The notes beneath the pieces are model-generated. The model had not been told where the DNA came from and ran no database searches. It saw only the letters and a program-made list of their open reading frames with translations. Source: Methanothrix harundinacea (GTDB taxonomy: Archaea > Halobacteriota > Methanosarcinia > Methanotrichales > Methanotrichaceae). Taken from it: a stretch of DNA of 64,000 nt. The translations under genes were made by a program, and so were the position numbers. This document shows, one piece after another, positions 22,958 through 31,926 of this stretch. The stretch spans positions 75,381 through 139,380 of the forward strand of contig DAXT01000004.1 of the NCBI GenBank assembly GCA_002506535.1, in the 5' to 3' direction. Each line of letters starts with the position of its first letter. The first letter of the stretch is position 1.

Positions 22958-24292
22958 ATGACCGAGGATCTCCGCGAGAGCGGCCGCCGTCTCCTCACCC
23001 TCGCCGAGAAGGCGGGGGCGGAAGAGGCCGAGGTCTTCGGCCTCGAGTCCAGATCTATCGACGTCGATCTGCGGAGAGATCGGGCAGAGATGGCCTCTGA
23101 GAGCCTCTCCCGGGGCCTGGGCCTGCGGGCCGTTGTTAAGGGGGCCGTCGGCTTCTCCAGCACCAGCGACCTCTCGAAGCTGGAGATGGTCGCCGAGAGC
23201 GCCATAAGGGCCGCCCGGGCCCGGGGCCCCGACCAGTGGTGGCGGTCCCTTCCGCATCCTCTGATGGCGGGGAGGGCCGAGGGGGTCCGCGATCCGGCGA
23301 TAATTGGTATGGGGGTGGAAGACTGCCTCGACCTGGCGGCGACCCTCATCGATGGGGCGGCAGCGTCCGGTGGGGCGGAGCCGGTATCCGGTGGCGTTTC
23401 GGCCGTATGCGGCCGAGAGTTTGTTCTGAACTCAAACGGCCTCTTCCTTGAAGAGGAGGGGACGGTCTTCACCGCCTATCTCGAGACGGTGGCGAAGGGC
23501 GACGACGGCACCGTGGCAACTGGATACGATTTTGCCAACTCCAGGTCCGCAATAAAAGACCTCTCGCAGCTGGGAAGATCTGCTTGCGACCTCGCCCGAA
23601 GGTCCGTCGGCGGGGTCCGGGGCGAGGACGGGACCGTCCAGGTACTCCTGGGGCCGATCGCCTTCGCCGACATCCTGGAGAACGCCTTCGTCCCCTCGGT
23701 ATTCGCCGATCACGTCCAGAAGGGGAGGTCGTCCCTTGCAGGAAGGATCGGGGAGACGATAGCCGGAGAGGATATCTCCATCATCGACGACGGCCTCCTC
23801 CGGGGCGGGATGGCCACCTCCGGCTTCGACGGCGAGGGGGTCCCATCTCAGAGGACGCCTCTGGTAGAAGGGGGAGTTCTCCGGGCCTTCCTCTACGACA
23901 CCTATTACGCCGGGAGGGAAGGGGGAGGGGCGACGAGCACCGGGAACGCCGACCGGCCGGGGTACGCCGGGATCCCCAGGATCGGGACGACGAACCTGGT
24001 CTTATCTTCAAAGAGCCCGGCTGACCTCCTGGCGGAGATGGAGAGGGGCTACCTCGTCACCGGGGTGATAGGCGCCCATACCGCAAACCCCGTCTCCGGC
24101 GACTTCTCCGTCGAGGCGAGGAACGTCTTTTCCGTCGAAGACGGCGTCTCTTCGAGACCGATCCGCTCCCTGATGCTGGCGGGAAACGTCTTCGATCTCC
24201 TGGGATCGATGGAGGCCGGGAGAGACCCCCGGATGGTGGGATCGGCGGTCGTCCCCACCGTCAGGGCAGAGATGAAGGTCGTCGGAAGTTGA
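22958..24292 (+). CDS. TldD/PmbA-family metalloprotease subunit (TldE-like)
   Basis: This 444-residue protein is of the TldE (PmbA) half of the TldD/TldE peptidase pair. Marks are the N-terminal alpha/beta domain with EVFGLESRSIDVDLR, the central VLLGPIAFADIL segment, and the C-terminal GNADRPGYAGIPRIGTTNLVL and THTANPVSGDFSVEA-like blocks. The zinc-binding HExxxH helix that characterises TldD is absent, as expected for the non-catalytic partner. No tldD lies nearby. The pair degrades unstructured peptides and in some bacteria processes small modified peptides. It follows the PAC2 gene by 7 nt, so it is probably cotranscribed. Confidence 0.85.
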   Translation: MTEDLRESGRRLLTLAEKAGAEEAEVFGLESRSIDVDLRRDRAEMASESLSRGLGLRAVVKGAVGFSSTSDLSKLEMVAESAIRAARARGPDQWWRSLPHPLMAGRAEGVRDPAIIGMGVEDCLDLAATLIDGAAASGGAEPVSGGVSAVCGREFVLNSNGLFLEEEGTVFTAYLETVAKGDDGTVATGYDFANSRSAIKDLSQLGRSACDLARRSVGGVRGEDGTVQVLLGPIAFADILENAFVPSVFADHVQKGRSSLAGRIGETIAGEDISIIDDGLLRGGMATSGFDGEGVPSQRTPLVEGGVLRAFLYDTYYAGREGGGATSTGNADRPGYAGIPRIGTTNLVLSSKSPADLLAEMERGYLVTGVIGAHTANPVSGDFSVEARNVFSVEDGVSSRPIRSLMLAGNVFDLLGSMEAGRDPRMVGSAVVPTVRAEMKVVGS

Positions 24293-24310
24293 AGGCAGAT
24301 ATCAGCAGCT

Positions 24311-24320
24311 TTGATATATA
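24311..24320 (+). promoter_or_regulatory. AT-rich promoter region of prs
   Basis: TGATATATAAATTATTTAAAT at about 24311-24331 provides a TATA box roughly 40 nt before the prs ATG (24362). A second AT-rich element (TTATTTAAATAAAA) follows it. tldE ends at 24292, so prs has its own promoter. Confidence 0.45.
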
Positions 24321-24361
24321 AATTATTTAAATAAAACTCGTGAATATCGAGGCGTTTATTC

Positions 24362-25216
24362 ATGATCATCGGTGGACCATCCTCCCAGCTCCTGGGGGCC
24401 AGGGTTGCAGCAGCTCTCAATGAAGAGCTGGCTTTGTGCGAGTACAGCAGTTTTCCCGACGGCGAGGCCTATACCCAGGTCTCCTCCGACCTCGACGAGG
24501 AGATCGCCGTCGTATGCAGCACCCCGTCGGACAGGGACATCATCCAGCTCCTCCAGATCCTGGACGTCCTCCGGGGGAGGAGGATCGACCTCGTCGTCCC
24601 CTACTTCGGGTACGCCCGCCAGGACAAGCAGTTTGCGCCCGGAGAGCCCCTATCGGCGAGGGCGATGGCCGTCGCCATCGACGCCTTCCTCGCGGAGGGG
24701 TCGAGGGTCTATACCGTCAACATCCACGACCGGTCGGTCCTCAATAACTTCCGCCACCAGGCGACGGACCTGGACGCCGCCCCCATCCTGGCCGACGAGA
24801 TAAGAACGATGGGCCTCCACGATCCCGTCATCATATCCCCGGACAAGGGGGCGGTCCGGATGGCCAGGGTCGCCGCCGAGAGGATCGGGGTCGATTACGA
24901 CTACCTTGAGAAGACGAGGCACAGCGGGACCGTCGTCTCCATGGCCCCAAAGGAGATCGACGCCTCGGGAAGGGACGTCGTCATCCTCGACGATATGATC
25001 GCCACCGGCGGAACCATGGCCCAGGCGATATCGATCCTCAAGGCGAAAGGTGCGAGGAGGGTCTACCTCGGATCGGTCCATCCGGTCCTGACGGGGAGCG
25101 CCGTCCTGAAGTTGTGCAGGGCGGGGGTCGAGGCGATCATCGCCACCGACACCCTCGAAAAGGCGGTGAGCACCGTATCGGTGGCTGGGCTGATCGCCGA
25201 AGCCTTACGGTCCTGA
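24362..25216 (+). CDS. prs: Ribose-phosphate diphosphokinase
   Basis: This 284-residue PRPP synthetase transfers diphosphate from ATP to ribose 5-phosphate, feeding purine, pyrimidine, histidine (hisA and hisB lie at 49.9-51.3 kb) and archaeal tetrahydromethanopterin synthesis. Motifs are the N-terminal SFPDGE, the flexible-loop region VVPYFGYARQDKQF, the NIHD metal site, and the PRPP-binding signature DVVILDDMIATGGT. The shorter length (versus about 315 in bacteria) is normal for archaeal class enzymes. It is monocistronic with its own promoter and convergent with the thioesterase gene. Confidence 0.95.
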   Translation: MIIGGPSSQLLGARVAAALNEELALCEYSSFPDGEAYTQVSSDLDEEIAVVCSTPSDRDIIQLLQILDVLRGRRIDLVVPYFGYARQDKQFAPGEPLSARAMAVAIDAFLAEGSRVYTVNIHDRSVLNNFRHQATDLDAAPILADEIRTMGLHDPVIISPDKGAVRMARVAAERIGVDYDYLEKTRHSGTVVSMAPKEIDASGRDVVILDDMIATGGTMAQAISILKAKGARRVYLGSVHPVLTGSAVLKLCRAGVEAIIATDTLEKAVSTVSVAGLIAEALRS

Positions 25217-25242
25217 ACAGGCCATTCCCGGAGCCGCAGATA

Positions 25243-25659
25243 TCATCTCCTCCGTATGATCGAAAATGATGCCGAGGTCTTGGAGAGTACCCGGCCCTCG
25301 GCCGACTCCGCAGCCACCCGCCCCTCGGTGAAGGCGACCTGTCGCCCCCTCCTCGCGACCTTACCCGTCGAGAAGATCCTCCCTCTGGAGATACCCGAGA
25401 AGTAGGATGTAGTCTCGGATATCGTCGCGATCGTCTCCACCTCATCGAGGAGGGTGAAGAGGGCGAGGGCCATCGCCTCGTCGGCGAGGGCGGCGTATAT
25501 CCCTCCCTGGAGCCAGCCAGCCCCGTTCAGCATATCGGGCCTGACCTCCATGGAGAGGGTCGCCTCTCCGCCGCCGAAGGATACGACCTCGATCCCCATG
25601 AGGCCGAAGAAGGGGTTTGCCTCGCGCCCCCGCTCCCTCAGATCTTTCAGGTAGCTCAT
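25243..25659 (-). CDS. PaaI-family hotdog-fold thioesterase
   Basis: This 138-residue hotdog-fold protein has the PaaI pattern: NPFFGLMGIEVVSFGGGEATLSM-type N-terminal strand, then LNGAGWLQGGIYAALADEAMALAL, where the acidic residue in the central helix acts in catalysis (the usual HGG is LQGG here), and the C-terminal GKVARRGRQVAFTEG beta strands. It should hydrolyse an acyl-CoA thioester; the substrate is unknown. The ATG at 25659 has GAGG about 9 nt upstream. The usual active-region histidine (HGG) is replaced by glutamine, which may alter activity. It is divergent from aroC. Confidence 0.8.
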   Translation of the reverse strand: MSYLKDLRERGREANPFFGLMGIEVVSFGGGEATLSMEVRPDMLNGAGWLQGGIYAALADEAMALALFTLLDEVETIATISETTSYFSGISRGRIFSTGKVARRGRQVAFTEGRVAAESAEGRVLSKTSASFSIIRRR

Positions 25660-25770
25660 TTCTATCCTCTTACCGATAAAAACCGGTTTGTATAAGCCTT
25701 TTGGAAGGCGCTTCCATCCTGCCTCTCTGAAACCAAAAAGAGATATCTGTTTGGATTTAATGGTTCGATC

Positions 25771-26853
25771 ATGGCAGGGAACTCTTTCGGCACCGTCTTC
25801 AGGGTCACCACCTGGGGGGAGAGCCACGGCCGGGCGGTGGGGGCGGTCGTAGACGGATGCCCCGCGGGGCTCGACCTATCAGAGGAGGAGGTCCAGAGGG
25901 AGCTGGACCGGAGGCGGCCTGGTTACAGTACCGTCTCGACGGCGAGGCGGGAGGAGGACCGCGCGGATATCCTCAGCGGCCTCTTCGAGGGGAAGACGAC
26001 CGGGACACCCATCTCGATCCTGGTATGGAACCGGGACGCCCAGTCGGGCGCCTACGACCTCCTGCGAAACAGGCCGAGGCCCGGCCACGCCGATTGGCCG
26101 TACCTGGCCCGGTACGGGATCCGGGACCACCGGGGCGGGGGGAGATCCTCGGCGAGGGAGACGGTCGGGCGGGTTGCCGCCGGCGCCGTCGCAAAGACGC
26201 TCCTCGCCGGAGAGGGTATCGAGGTCGCGGGATACGTCCGGGAGCTGGGGGGGATCAGGGGAGAGCTTCAGGAGTCGTGGGATATATCCAGCCTCAGAGA
26301 GGAGGCGGAGAAGAACCCCGTCCGCTGCCCGGACCAGTTGGCTGCGAAGGAGATGATCCAGGCCGTCGAGGCGGCCCGCGGGGCGGGCGACAGCCTGGGG
26401 GGGGTCGCCGAGATCATCGCCGTCGGCGTCCCCCCGGGTCTTGGGGAGCCGGTCTTCGATAAGCTCGACGCCGATCTCGCCTCCGCCCTCATGGGGATCG
26501 GAGCGGTCAAGGCCGTAGAGATCGGGGCCGGGGTCGAGGCGGCCCGGATGTGGGGTAGCGAGAGCAACGACCCCCTCCTCCCGGGGCTGAAGTTTGAGAC
26601 GAACAACGCCGGCGGAATTTTGGGCGGGATATCGACGGGCTCCCCCATAATCTGCCGGATCTCAGTGAAGCCCACCCCCTCCATATCCATGCCCCAGAGG
26701 ACGGTGGACCTCTCCACAGGGGAGGCGGCCGAGATCGAGATCAGAGGGAGGCACGACCCGACGATACCGCCCAGGATCGTCCCCGTCGCGGAGGCGATGG
26801 TCGCCCTCGTCCTCGCCGACCACCTCCTGAGGCGAAGGATGGCGAGGGTCTGA
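25771..26853 (+). CDS. aroC: Chorismate synthase
   Basis: This 360-residue enzyme catalyses the last step of the shikimate pathway, converting EPSP to chorismate with reduced FMN. Family signatures are GTVFRVTTWGESHGRAVG at the N terminus, the RRPGYSTVSTARREED motif, the GGGRSSARETVGRVAAGA motif, and the C-terminal GRHDPTIPPRIVPVAEAM. The length matches the family. It is 43 nt upstream of the moeA start and on the same strand. The two functions are unrelated, so shared transcription would be incidental. Confidence 0.96.
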   Translation: MAGNSFGTVFRVTTWGESHGRAVGAVVDGCPAGLDLSEEEVQRELDRRRPGYSTVSTARREEDRADILSGLFEGKTTGTPISILVWNRDAQSGAYDLLRNRPRPGHADWPYLARYGIRDHRGGGRSSARETVGRVAAGAVAKTLLAGEGIEVAGYVRELGGIRGELQESWDISSLREEAEKNPVRCPDQLAAKEMIQAVEAARGAGDSLGGVAEIIAVGVPPGLGEPVFDKLDADLASALMGIGAVKAVEIGAGVEAARMWGSESNDPLLPGLKFETNNAGGILGGISTGSPIICRISVKPTPSISMPQRTVDLSTGEAAEIEIRGRHDPTIPPRIVPVAEAMVALVLADHLLRRRMARV

Positions 26854-26896
26854 AGCCTGGCCAAATATTATATCGTCCAGAAAGGGACCGGTGACC

Positions 26897-28693
26897 ATGC
26901 AGAAGGAGTTTCGCGCCCTCATTTCCCTCGACGAGGCTATAGAGATCGTCCTAGCTGCCGTGCCAAAAGCTGGGGAAAAGACCGTCCCCCTGGAGCGGGC
27001 CCTCGGCCGGGTCCTCGCCGAGAAGGTGGCGTCCGCCTCCGACGTCCCCGGCTTCGACCGGGCGGCGATGGACGGCTTCGCCCTGCGGTCCGCCGACTCC
27101 CTGGCGGCGAGGGAGGACCGGCCCCGCCCCCTCGCCCTCGTCGGCGCCGTCCCCATGGGAAGGAAGACGGACCTGGAGGTATGCGATGGGGAGGCGGCGG
27201 CGGTCTCCACCGGCTCGATGATCCCGGTGGGGGCGGACGCCGTCGTCATGGTGGAATACTGCGAACTGCTCGATGGAACCCTCCTCATAAGAAGGCCGGT
27301 CCGGGTCGGGGAGAACATCCAGCGGGCCGGGGGAGACGTCGGATTCGGCGAGACGGTCCTCCTCCCCGGAAGGGTCCTCTCCCCCCGGGAGATCGGCCTT
27401 CTGGCGGCGGTGGGGCGTAAGGAGGTCCGGGTCAGGTCTCTCTCGGTCGCCGTCGCCTCCACCGGAGACGAGCTCGCCCCCCCAGGAGAGGTCCTCGCCC
27501 CGGGCCGGATCTACGATATAAACTCCTACTCGATAGCCGCGGCCGTGGAGGATTGCGGAGGGACGCCCCGGATCTATGGGATCTTGCCCGACGACCACGA
27601 CTCCATGGCCGGGGGGATATCGGCGATGGCGAAAGAGTCTGATATGGTCATCGTCAGCGGCTCCACCTCTGCGGGGATCGGGGACATGGTCTACAGCGTC
27701 GTGGAGGAGCTGGGGGAGGTGATATTTCACGGGATCAACCTCCAGCCCGGAAAGCCGACCCTCTTCGGGTTTGTAGATAAGAAGCCCTTCATCGGCCTTC
27801 CGGGATACCCTACGAGCGCCCTCACCGTCTTCGGCCTTCTGGCGGCTCCGGCCATCAGGTGGGCTTTGGGGACGGAGCACCTCAAACCTTCGGCGGCCGG
27901 CAGGCTCGCCAGGCCCGTCCGGTCCGAGGGGAGGAGGCAGATGGTGACGGTTGCCGTAGCCGGCGGCTGGGTCCTGCCCATCGACAAGGGGAGCGGCTCC
28001 ATCACCACCCTCGCTGCCGCCGACGGGGTCATCGACATCCCCGAGAGGGCGGAGCTCCTCGACTGGGGGGAGATGGTGACGGTCCAGCTATTCGGCAACG
28101 TGCCGCAGGCCGCCCTCCTCATCGAGGGCGAAGACTGCCCGAGGCTGGAAGCCCTCGTCGCATCCCTCCCCTTCCCGGTCCGGCTCATCCCCGCCGGGAG
28201 CCGCCGCGCAGCCGCGTCGGCCGAGGACGGGGTCGCCGATATCGCCGCAGTCTCGCTGCATGATGGAGAGGAACCGTTCTGGGACGAGGCAGCCCTCAAG
28301 GCCGCCGGCGGATACCGCCGGGATCTGGTGATCATGGCAAAGGATCCCGGGCTCCTCGACCTTGAGATCGACCTTGGGAGGATGGAAGGGATCCGGGTCC
28401 TCGGGTGGTCTCGGGAGTCGGAGATGGACCGGATCTTCAAGAGGGTCCTCGCGGAATCGGGGCACGAGGCGGTCAGGTTCGCCGGCGCGGCCCGGTCCCA
28501 CGCCGCCACTGCGGCTTGCGTCTCTGCAGGCCGCGCCGAGATCGGCTTCGCCGTCCGGGAGGCGGCGGAGGGTGCGGGGCTCCCTTTCAGGAAGGCGGCC
28601 GAAGACGAGATAGTCTATCTCGTCCATCGAGAGAAGATGGATCGGGAGAAAGTCCTGACCTTTTTAAACGCCCTGGAAGATGGAATATTTTAG
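26897..28693 (+). CDS. moeA: Molybdopterin molybdenumtransferase MoeA fused to a PBP-like domain
   Basis: This protein of about 598 residues inserts molybdenum or tungsten into molybdopterin; tungsten/molybdenum enzymes such as formylmethanofuran dehydrogenase need it in methanogens. Residues 1 to about 400 are MoeA: PGFDRAAMDGFAL, the ASTGDELAPPGE motif with TGDE, SGSTSAGIGDM, LQPGKPTLFG and GLPGYPTSAL. Residues about 405-598 form a periplasmic-binding-protein-like domain typical of archaeal and some bacterial MoeA fusions, perhaps sensing molybdate or cofactor. I start at the ATG at 26897; an in-frame GTG at 26891 is possible. No other molybdopterin gene is nearby. Confidence 0.9.
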   Translation: MQKEFRALISLDEAIEIVLAAVPKAGEKTVPLERALGRVLAEKVASASDVPGFDRAAMDGFALRSADSLAAREDRPRPLALVGAVPMGRKTDLEVCDGEAAAVSTGSMIPVGADAVVMVEYCELLDGTLLIRRPVRVGENIQRAGGDVGFGETVLLPGRVLSPREIGLLAAVGRKEVRVRSLSVAVASTGDELAPPGEVLAPGRIYDINSYSIAAAVEDCGGTPRIYGILPDDHDSMAGGISAMAKESDMVIVSGSTSAGIGDMVYSVVEELGEVIFHGINLQPGKPTLFGFVDKKPFIGLPGYPTSALTVFGLLAAPAIRWALGTEHLKPSAAGRLARPVRSEGRRQMVTVAVAGGWVLPIDKGSGSITTLAAADGVIDIPERAELLDWGEMVTVQLFGNVPQAALLIEGEDCPRLEALVASLPFPVRLIPAGSRRAAASAEDGVADIAAVSLHDGEEPFWDEAALKAAGGYRRDLVIMAKDPGLLDLEIDLGRMEGIRVLGWSRESEMDRIFKRVLAESGHEAVRFAGAARSHAATAACVSAGRAEIGFAVREAAEGAGLPFRKAAEDEIVYLVHREKMDREKVLTFLNALEDGIF

Positions 28694-28898
28694 TTCAGGT
28701 ATCCCATGGATGAGGATCTCATGTTGGAGATCGTCTCGAAGGATGGCGATTATATTTAGAACCCTTCTTCGCCCCCGGAAGATCAGGGGGCTGAAACCAT
28801 CGATTATTCCGGAGGATGTTCTCGGGTACTGCAGAAAAAATAAATATCAGAACTTCCGACGATAATTAGCAAATAATCTTCCAGGAAGGGATCGCAAT

Positions 28899-29417
28899 AT
28901 GCGTAATATGTATCAACTATTGGGCTGCTGCTGCCTAGCCGCCTTGATCTGCATCGCCTCAATATCCGCCTCTGCCGAGGATTCCGGACGGCCCGCGACG
29001 GGGACTTTTGTCATCGACACTCTCCGAAACGGCCATGGCGTACTCGTGGTGGAGAACAACAACCCCCTGGGGGACGACCTCATCCGGGACGGCGTCGCCG
29101 TCTTGACGACAGAAGATGATACAGTTCCCCTGGTCGCTGTCTACGTCCGGGAGGGGGAGTCCTTCGAGATCGAGGGGATCGAGGATGGGGTATACGACTT
29201 CTACTTCACCGTGGGGAATGTATGGAACTGGGAATCGGCTAACTTCTCGGATGCCGAATTCTACAGGACCGAGAGCCCTCTGCCCTTCGAGACGGAGATT
29301 GATGGGAGCGATCTGATATACACCATCTGGACGCTGACCCTGGAGGAGGTCCCCAGAGGGAACGAAGGGAAGATCCCCGTTCCTGAGGAAGAGTTTCCGG
29401 ACCTGAAAGGAAATTGA
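28899..29417 (+). CDS. Secreted protein of unknown function
   Basis: This 172-residue protein has a signal peptide (hydrophobic LLGCCCLAALICIASISASA, cleavage near residue 27) and an acidic, beta-rich mature part: many Val/Ile/Thr strands, few lysines, FVIDTLRNGHGVLVV and VYVREGESFEIEGIEDGVYDFYF segments. The YDFYF-x-VG pattern resembles small immunoglobulin- or transthyretin-like beta sandwiches, but I recognise no family. The C terminus is Pro/Glu-rich. The cluster of cysteines in the signal peptide is odd, and a lipobox is not clear. The 205-nt stretch upstream (28694-28898) holds no gene I can support. It stands alone between moeA and the GNAT gene. Confidence 0.7.
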   Translation: MRNMYQLLGCCCLAALICIASISASAEDSGRPATGTFVIDTLRNGHGVLVVENNNPLGDDLIRDGVAVLTTEDDTVPLVAVYVREGESFEIEGIEDGVYDFYFTVGNVWNWESANFSDAEFYRTESPLPFETEIDGSDLIYTIWTLTLEEVPRGNEGKIPVPEEEFPDLKGN

Positions 29418-29636
29418 CGGGATATCCCGGATTTCGAGCCTTCCCTTGAAGGGGGAAGATCTCATCAAGAGGCGGTTCTCTGGAGGGCTCTGCTCCTGGA
29501 AGCCGTCTTATAGCCGGGAGGGGAGCATCAGGCGGCGCATCCTCCAGGGCCGCTTCCATATCGAGACTTCCAGATCGAGGCGTCTCTTCCGAGGCGTCTC
29601 TTCTCTCCCGAAGGTCGCGGCAGACCATCCCCATCT

Positions 29637-30110
29637 TCACCCCAGATCCAGGACCATCGGGATAGAGGGGATGGTGCCTTCGCCCTCTTCTCCCTCCCGC
29701 GGGCGAAACCCGAGCCGCTCGTAGATCGCGACGGAGTTCGGCGACGAGCGGACGGTGGCCTTCGATATCCCCGGATTTCTCACTCTAGCAGCTCCAATCC
29801 CCCATCTGAGAAGCTCGCCGCCGATCCCCTTGCCCAGGTAATCGCCATCAACGAAGAAGAGGGCGACGTGGCCGTCGTCTCTCACCTCGATCATCCCTAC
29901 GATCAATCCGTCGGCGATAGCAAGATGGACCGAGGAGTTCCACCGGGACCTCCAGAGCAATAGATGGGGATCAGCGTAGCTGTAAAACTCCTCCCGCCCT
30001 TCGGGGGATAATCCGTCGGCGACGAATCCCTCGAAGACCCGGGATACGAGGTCGCATACCGCCGCCTCCTCCCCCGACCTCATCGGCCTGTATTCGAGGG
30101 GCGATCTCAT
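29637..30110 (-). CDS. GNAT-family N-acetyltransferase
   Basis: This 157-residue acetyltransferase has a single GNAT domain. The acetyl-CoA-binding motif A is FFVDGDYLGKGIGGELLRWGI (Gly-x-Gly-x-x-Gly at about residues 98-103), followed by motif B NSVAIYERLGF. The N terminus carries the typical EYRPMRSGEEAAV substrate-side opening. The ATG at 30110 overlaps the priL stop codon (ATGA), so it is the last gene of the pcn-priL-GNAT transcript. A link to replication, for example acetylation of a replication protein, is suggested only by this overlap. The substrate is unknown. Confidence 0.8.
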   Translation of the reverse strand: MRSPLEYRPMRSGEEAAVCDLVSRVFEGFVADGLSPEGREEFYSYADPHLLLWRSRWNSSVHLAIADGLIVGMIEVRDDGHVALFFVDGDYLGKGIGGELLRWGIGAARVRNPGISKATVRSSPNSVAIYERLGFRPREGEEGEGTIPSIPMVLDLG

Positions 30111-31108
30111 CCGGACCCGCCTTTCTTCACCTTCCTCTCGTAGTAGCTCAAGGGGTGGCTCACCCACCGGCAGAGCCGGTCTTCTCCGGGGCAGTTGCCG
30201 TAGGTGGCCATGGTGGCGCAGGAGGGGGGCCTGTAGGCGGTCCCGCCCCTTCCGGCTATATGCTCCACCTGGTAACGGGTCTTCTCCTCGTCGAAGTCTG
30301 GGCTCTTGTTGAAGACGGCGACGACCTCGTCGACGTCCATCCCCACCGCCAGGAGAAAGGTGGTGAGGGCGAACCGCGCGGTGTGGGCCTGGTTCTTCCC
30401 GGCCGCCACCTGGGCGAGGACCACGCGGATGCAGGGGGGGAAGGCCTCCTCCGTCACCTCCCCCAGGTCGACCCTCTCCTCCGCCTTCCTGCTAGAAAGC
30501 TCCTCCTCGACCCGGGAGATCTCCATCCGGAGCTTATCGCATATCTCCGGGGGGACCTTCAGGGGAAGCCCCCTCTGGACCCTCTCCCTCGCCCTCTCCT
30601 CCAGGATCCGGGCGAGCTCCTGGCCGGTGACGGCGACCCAACCCGCCTCCAGCGAGCGGTTGACGAGCTTCCAGCCCGGGCTCTTCATCCTCGCCGCCGC
30701 CTTCAGGTAGTCAGAGAAGTGGAGGCGGATACCGCCCTGGCCCGCCTGGGGGTCTGCGCCGAGGTCCCGGGCGAGGAGGATGAGATCGGCGAGATCCTCC
30801 CGGGCCATCTTCTTTCCCGCCAGCTTCGCCTCGGCGAGGGCGTACCTTCTGGTCAGAAGGTCGTCGTCGATGCAGGAGACGATCACCCGGGCGAGGGGGT
30901 AAGAGAAGAGCTCCGCCAGAGGGTGGGCTGGCCCATCGGGGATCTCGCCAAGAACCGCCCCCAGGACCCGGTCGAGGCCCCTCCTCCTCGCGAGGCGGCA
31001 TAGCCTCGGCTCCGGGTTCGGATCTGCCAGGAGCCCCTCCAGGGAGTAGCCCGTCTCCTTCACCCTCAATGCTGCCTCCCGGGAGAAGGGGTAGCCGGCG
31101 AGGCTCAT
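30107..31108 (-). CDS. priL: DNA primase large subunit PriL
   Basis: This 333-residue regulatory subunit of archaeal primase binds PriS and carries the iron-sulfur domain. The C-terminal third has four cysteines in the primase [4Fe-4S] arrangement: CIRVV, then PPSCATMATYGNC and a final C before RWVSHPLSYYERK, along with AHTARFALTTFL. The N-terminal helical domain starts MSLAGYPFSREA. The length is within the family range (about 330-400). It overlaps pcn by 4 nt upstream and the GNAT gene by 4 nt downstream. Its catalytic partner priS is encoded 11 kb away on the other strand. Confidence 0.92.
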   Translation of the reverse strand: MSLAGYPFSREAALRVKETGYSLEGLLADPNPEPRLCRLARRRGLDRVLGAVLGEIPDGPAHPLAELFSYPLARVIVSCIDDDLLTRRYALAEAKLAGKKMAREDLADLILLARDLGADPQAGQGGIRLHFSDYLKAAARMKSPGWKLVNRSLEAGWVAVTGQELARILEERARERVQRGLPLKVPPEICDKLRMEISRVEEELSSRKAEERVDLGEVTEEAFPPCIRVVLAQVAAGKNQAHTARFALTTFLLAVGMDVDEVVAVFNKSPDFDEEKTRYQVEHIAGRGGTAYRPPSCATMATYGNCPGEDRLCRWVSHPLSYYERKVKKGGSG

Positions 31109-31848
31109 TCCTGCTCGATTCTAGGTGCCAGGAGGTAGTTTATCTCGACCCCCTGGCCGAGCTTGAAGCTGATCCTGAGGGGATAGTCGACCCCCATCTC
31201 CAGCTTCACCTCCGAGGCCTTGCCGATCGCCTTGCTCATGTCGGCGAGGTAGTCCAGGGAGAAGAGGGACCTCGCTTTGCCGGGCTTGAGCCCCAGCAGC
31301 TCCGCCCCCGGCATCTTCAGCTTGAGGGAGTCGATATCCCCCTTCGCCTCCATGTAGAACTGGTCTTCGGGGTCGTCGGTGACCCCCAGGATGACGTGGT
31401 CGCTCACCTTCTCGGCGGCCCGGATCGCCTTTCTCAGGTGCGCCCCCGGAAGGATGACATGGGCCGGAAGGTCCAGCTCCGGGACCCGGGGCTCCTTTCT
31501 TATGGCGCTGGGGTCGATGAGGCTGAGGGTGTACGAGAGGGAGCTTACCCCTATCTTCAGCTTGTGGTTCTCCTCGTCCAGTTCGAGGGTGACGTTCTCA
31601 CCCCGGTCGGCCATCGACAGAACGTCGGTGAGCCTCACCAGGTCGACGCCGATCTCGCCGGCGGTCGCCTTGAAGTACTCGAAGGCCTCGGAGTTGAGCC
31701 GGAAGGAGACCATGGCCACGTTGGCGGGGTCCACGGCCTTCAGCTCAACGCCGTTCTCTGACAGGGTGAACTTCACCTCGTCGACAAGAGACGATACCGC
31801 CTCCACAGCATCTCGCAGGGTATCTGCGCTTATCACTGCCTTGAACAT
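31105..31848 (-). CDS. pcn: DNA polymerase sliding clamp PCNA
   Basis: This 247-residue protein has two clamp domains of the PCNA fold and forms the trimeric ring that holds polymerase, Fen1 and ligase on DNA. Diagnostic features are the MFKAVI start, GVELKAVDPANVAMVSF (about 35-51), the interdomain connector after LIDPSAIRKEPRVPEL, and the C-terminal YPLRISFKLGQGVEINYLLAPRIE. It is the first gene of the pcn-priL-GNAT operon, with a 4-nt overlap to priL. AT-rich sequence upstream (about 31868-31915) contains likely TATA elements. Confidence 0.96.
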   Translation of the reverse strand: MFKAVISADTLRDAVEAVSSLVDEVKFTLSENGVELKAVDPANVAMVSFRLNSEAFEYFKATAGEIGVDLVRLTDVLSMADRGENVTLELDEENHKLKIGVSSLSYTLSLIDPSAIRKEPRVPELDLPAHVILPGAHLRKAIRAAEKVSDHVILGVTDDPEDQFYMEAKGDIDSLKLKMPGAELLGLKPGKARSLFSLDYLADMSKAIGKASEVKLEMGVDYPLRISFKLGQGVEINYLLAPRIEQE

Positions 31849-31926
31849 CTCAGAGCCCCCTCGTCGGAGAGATTATTTTTATCCGGATCGGAGAGATTAA
31901 TTTTATCTTAAATATAGATTATCCCG

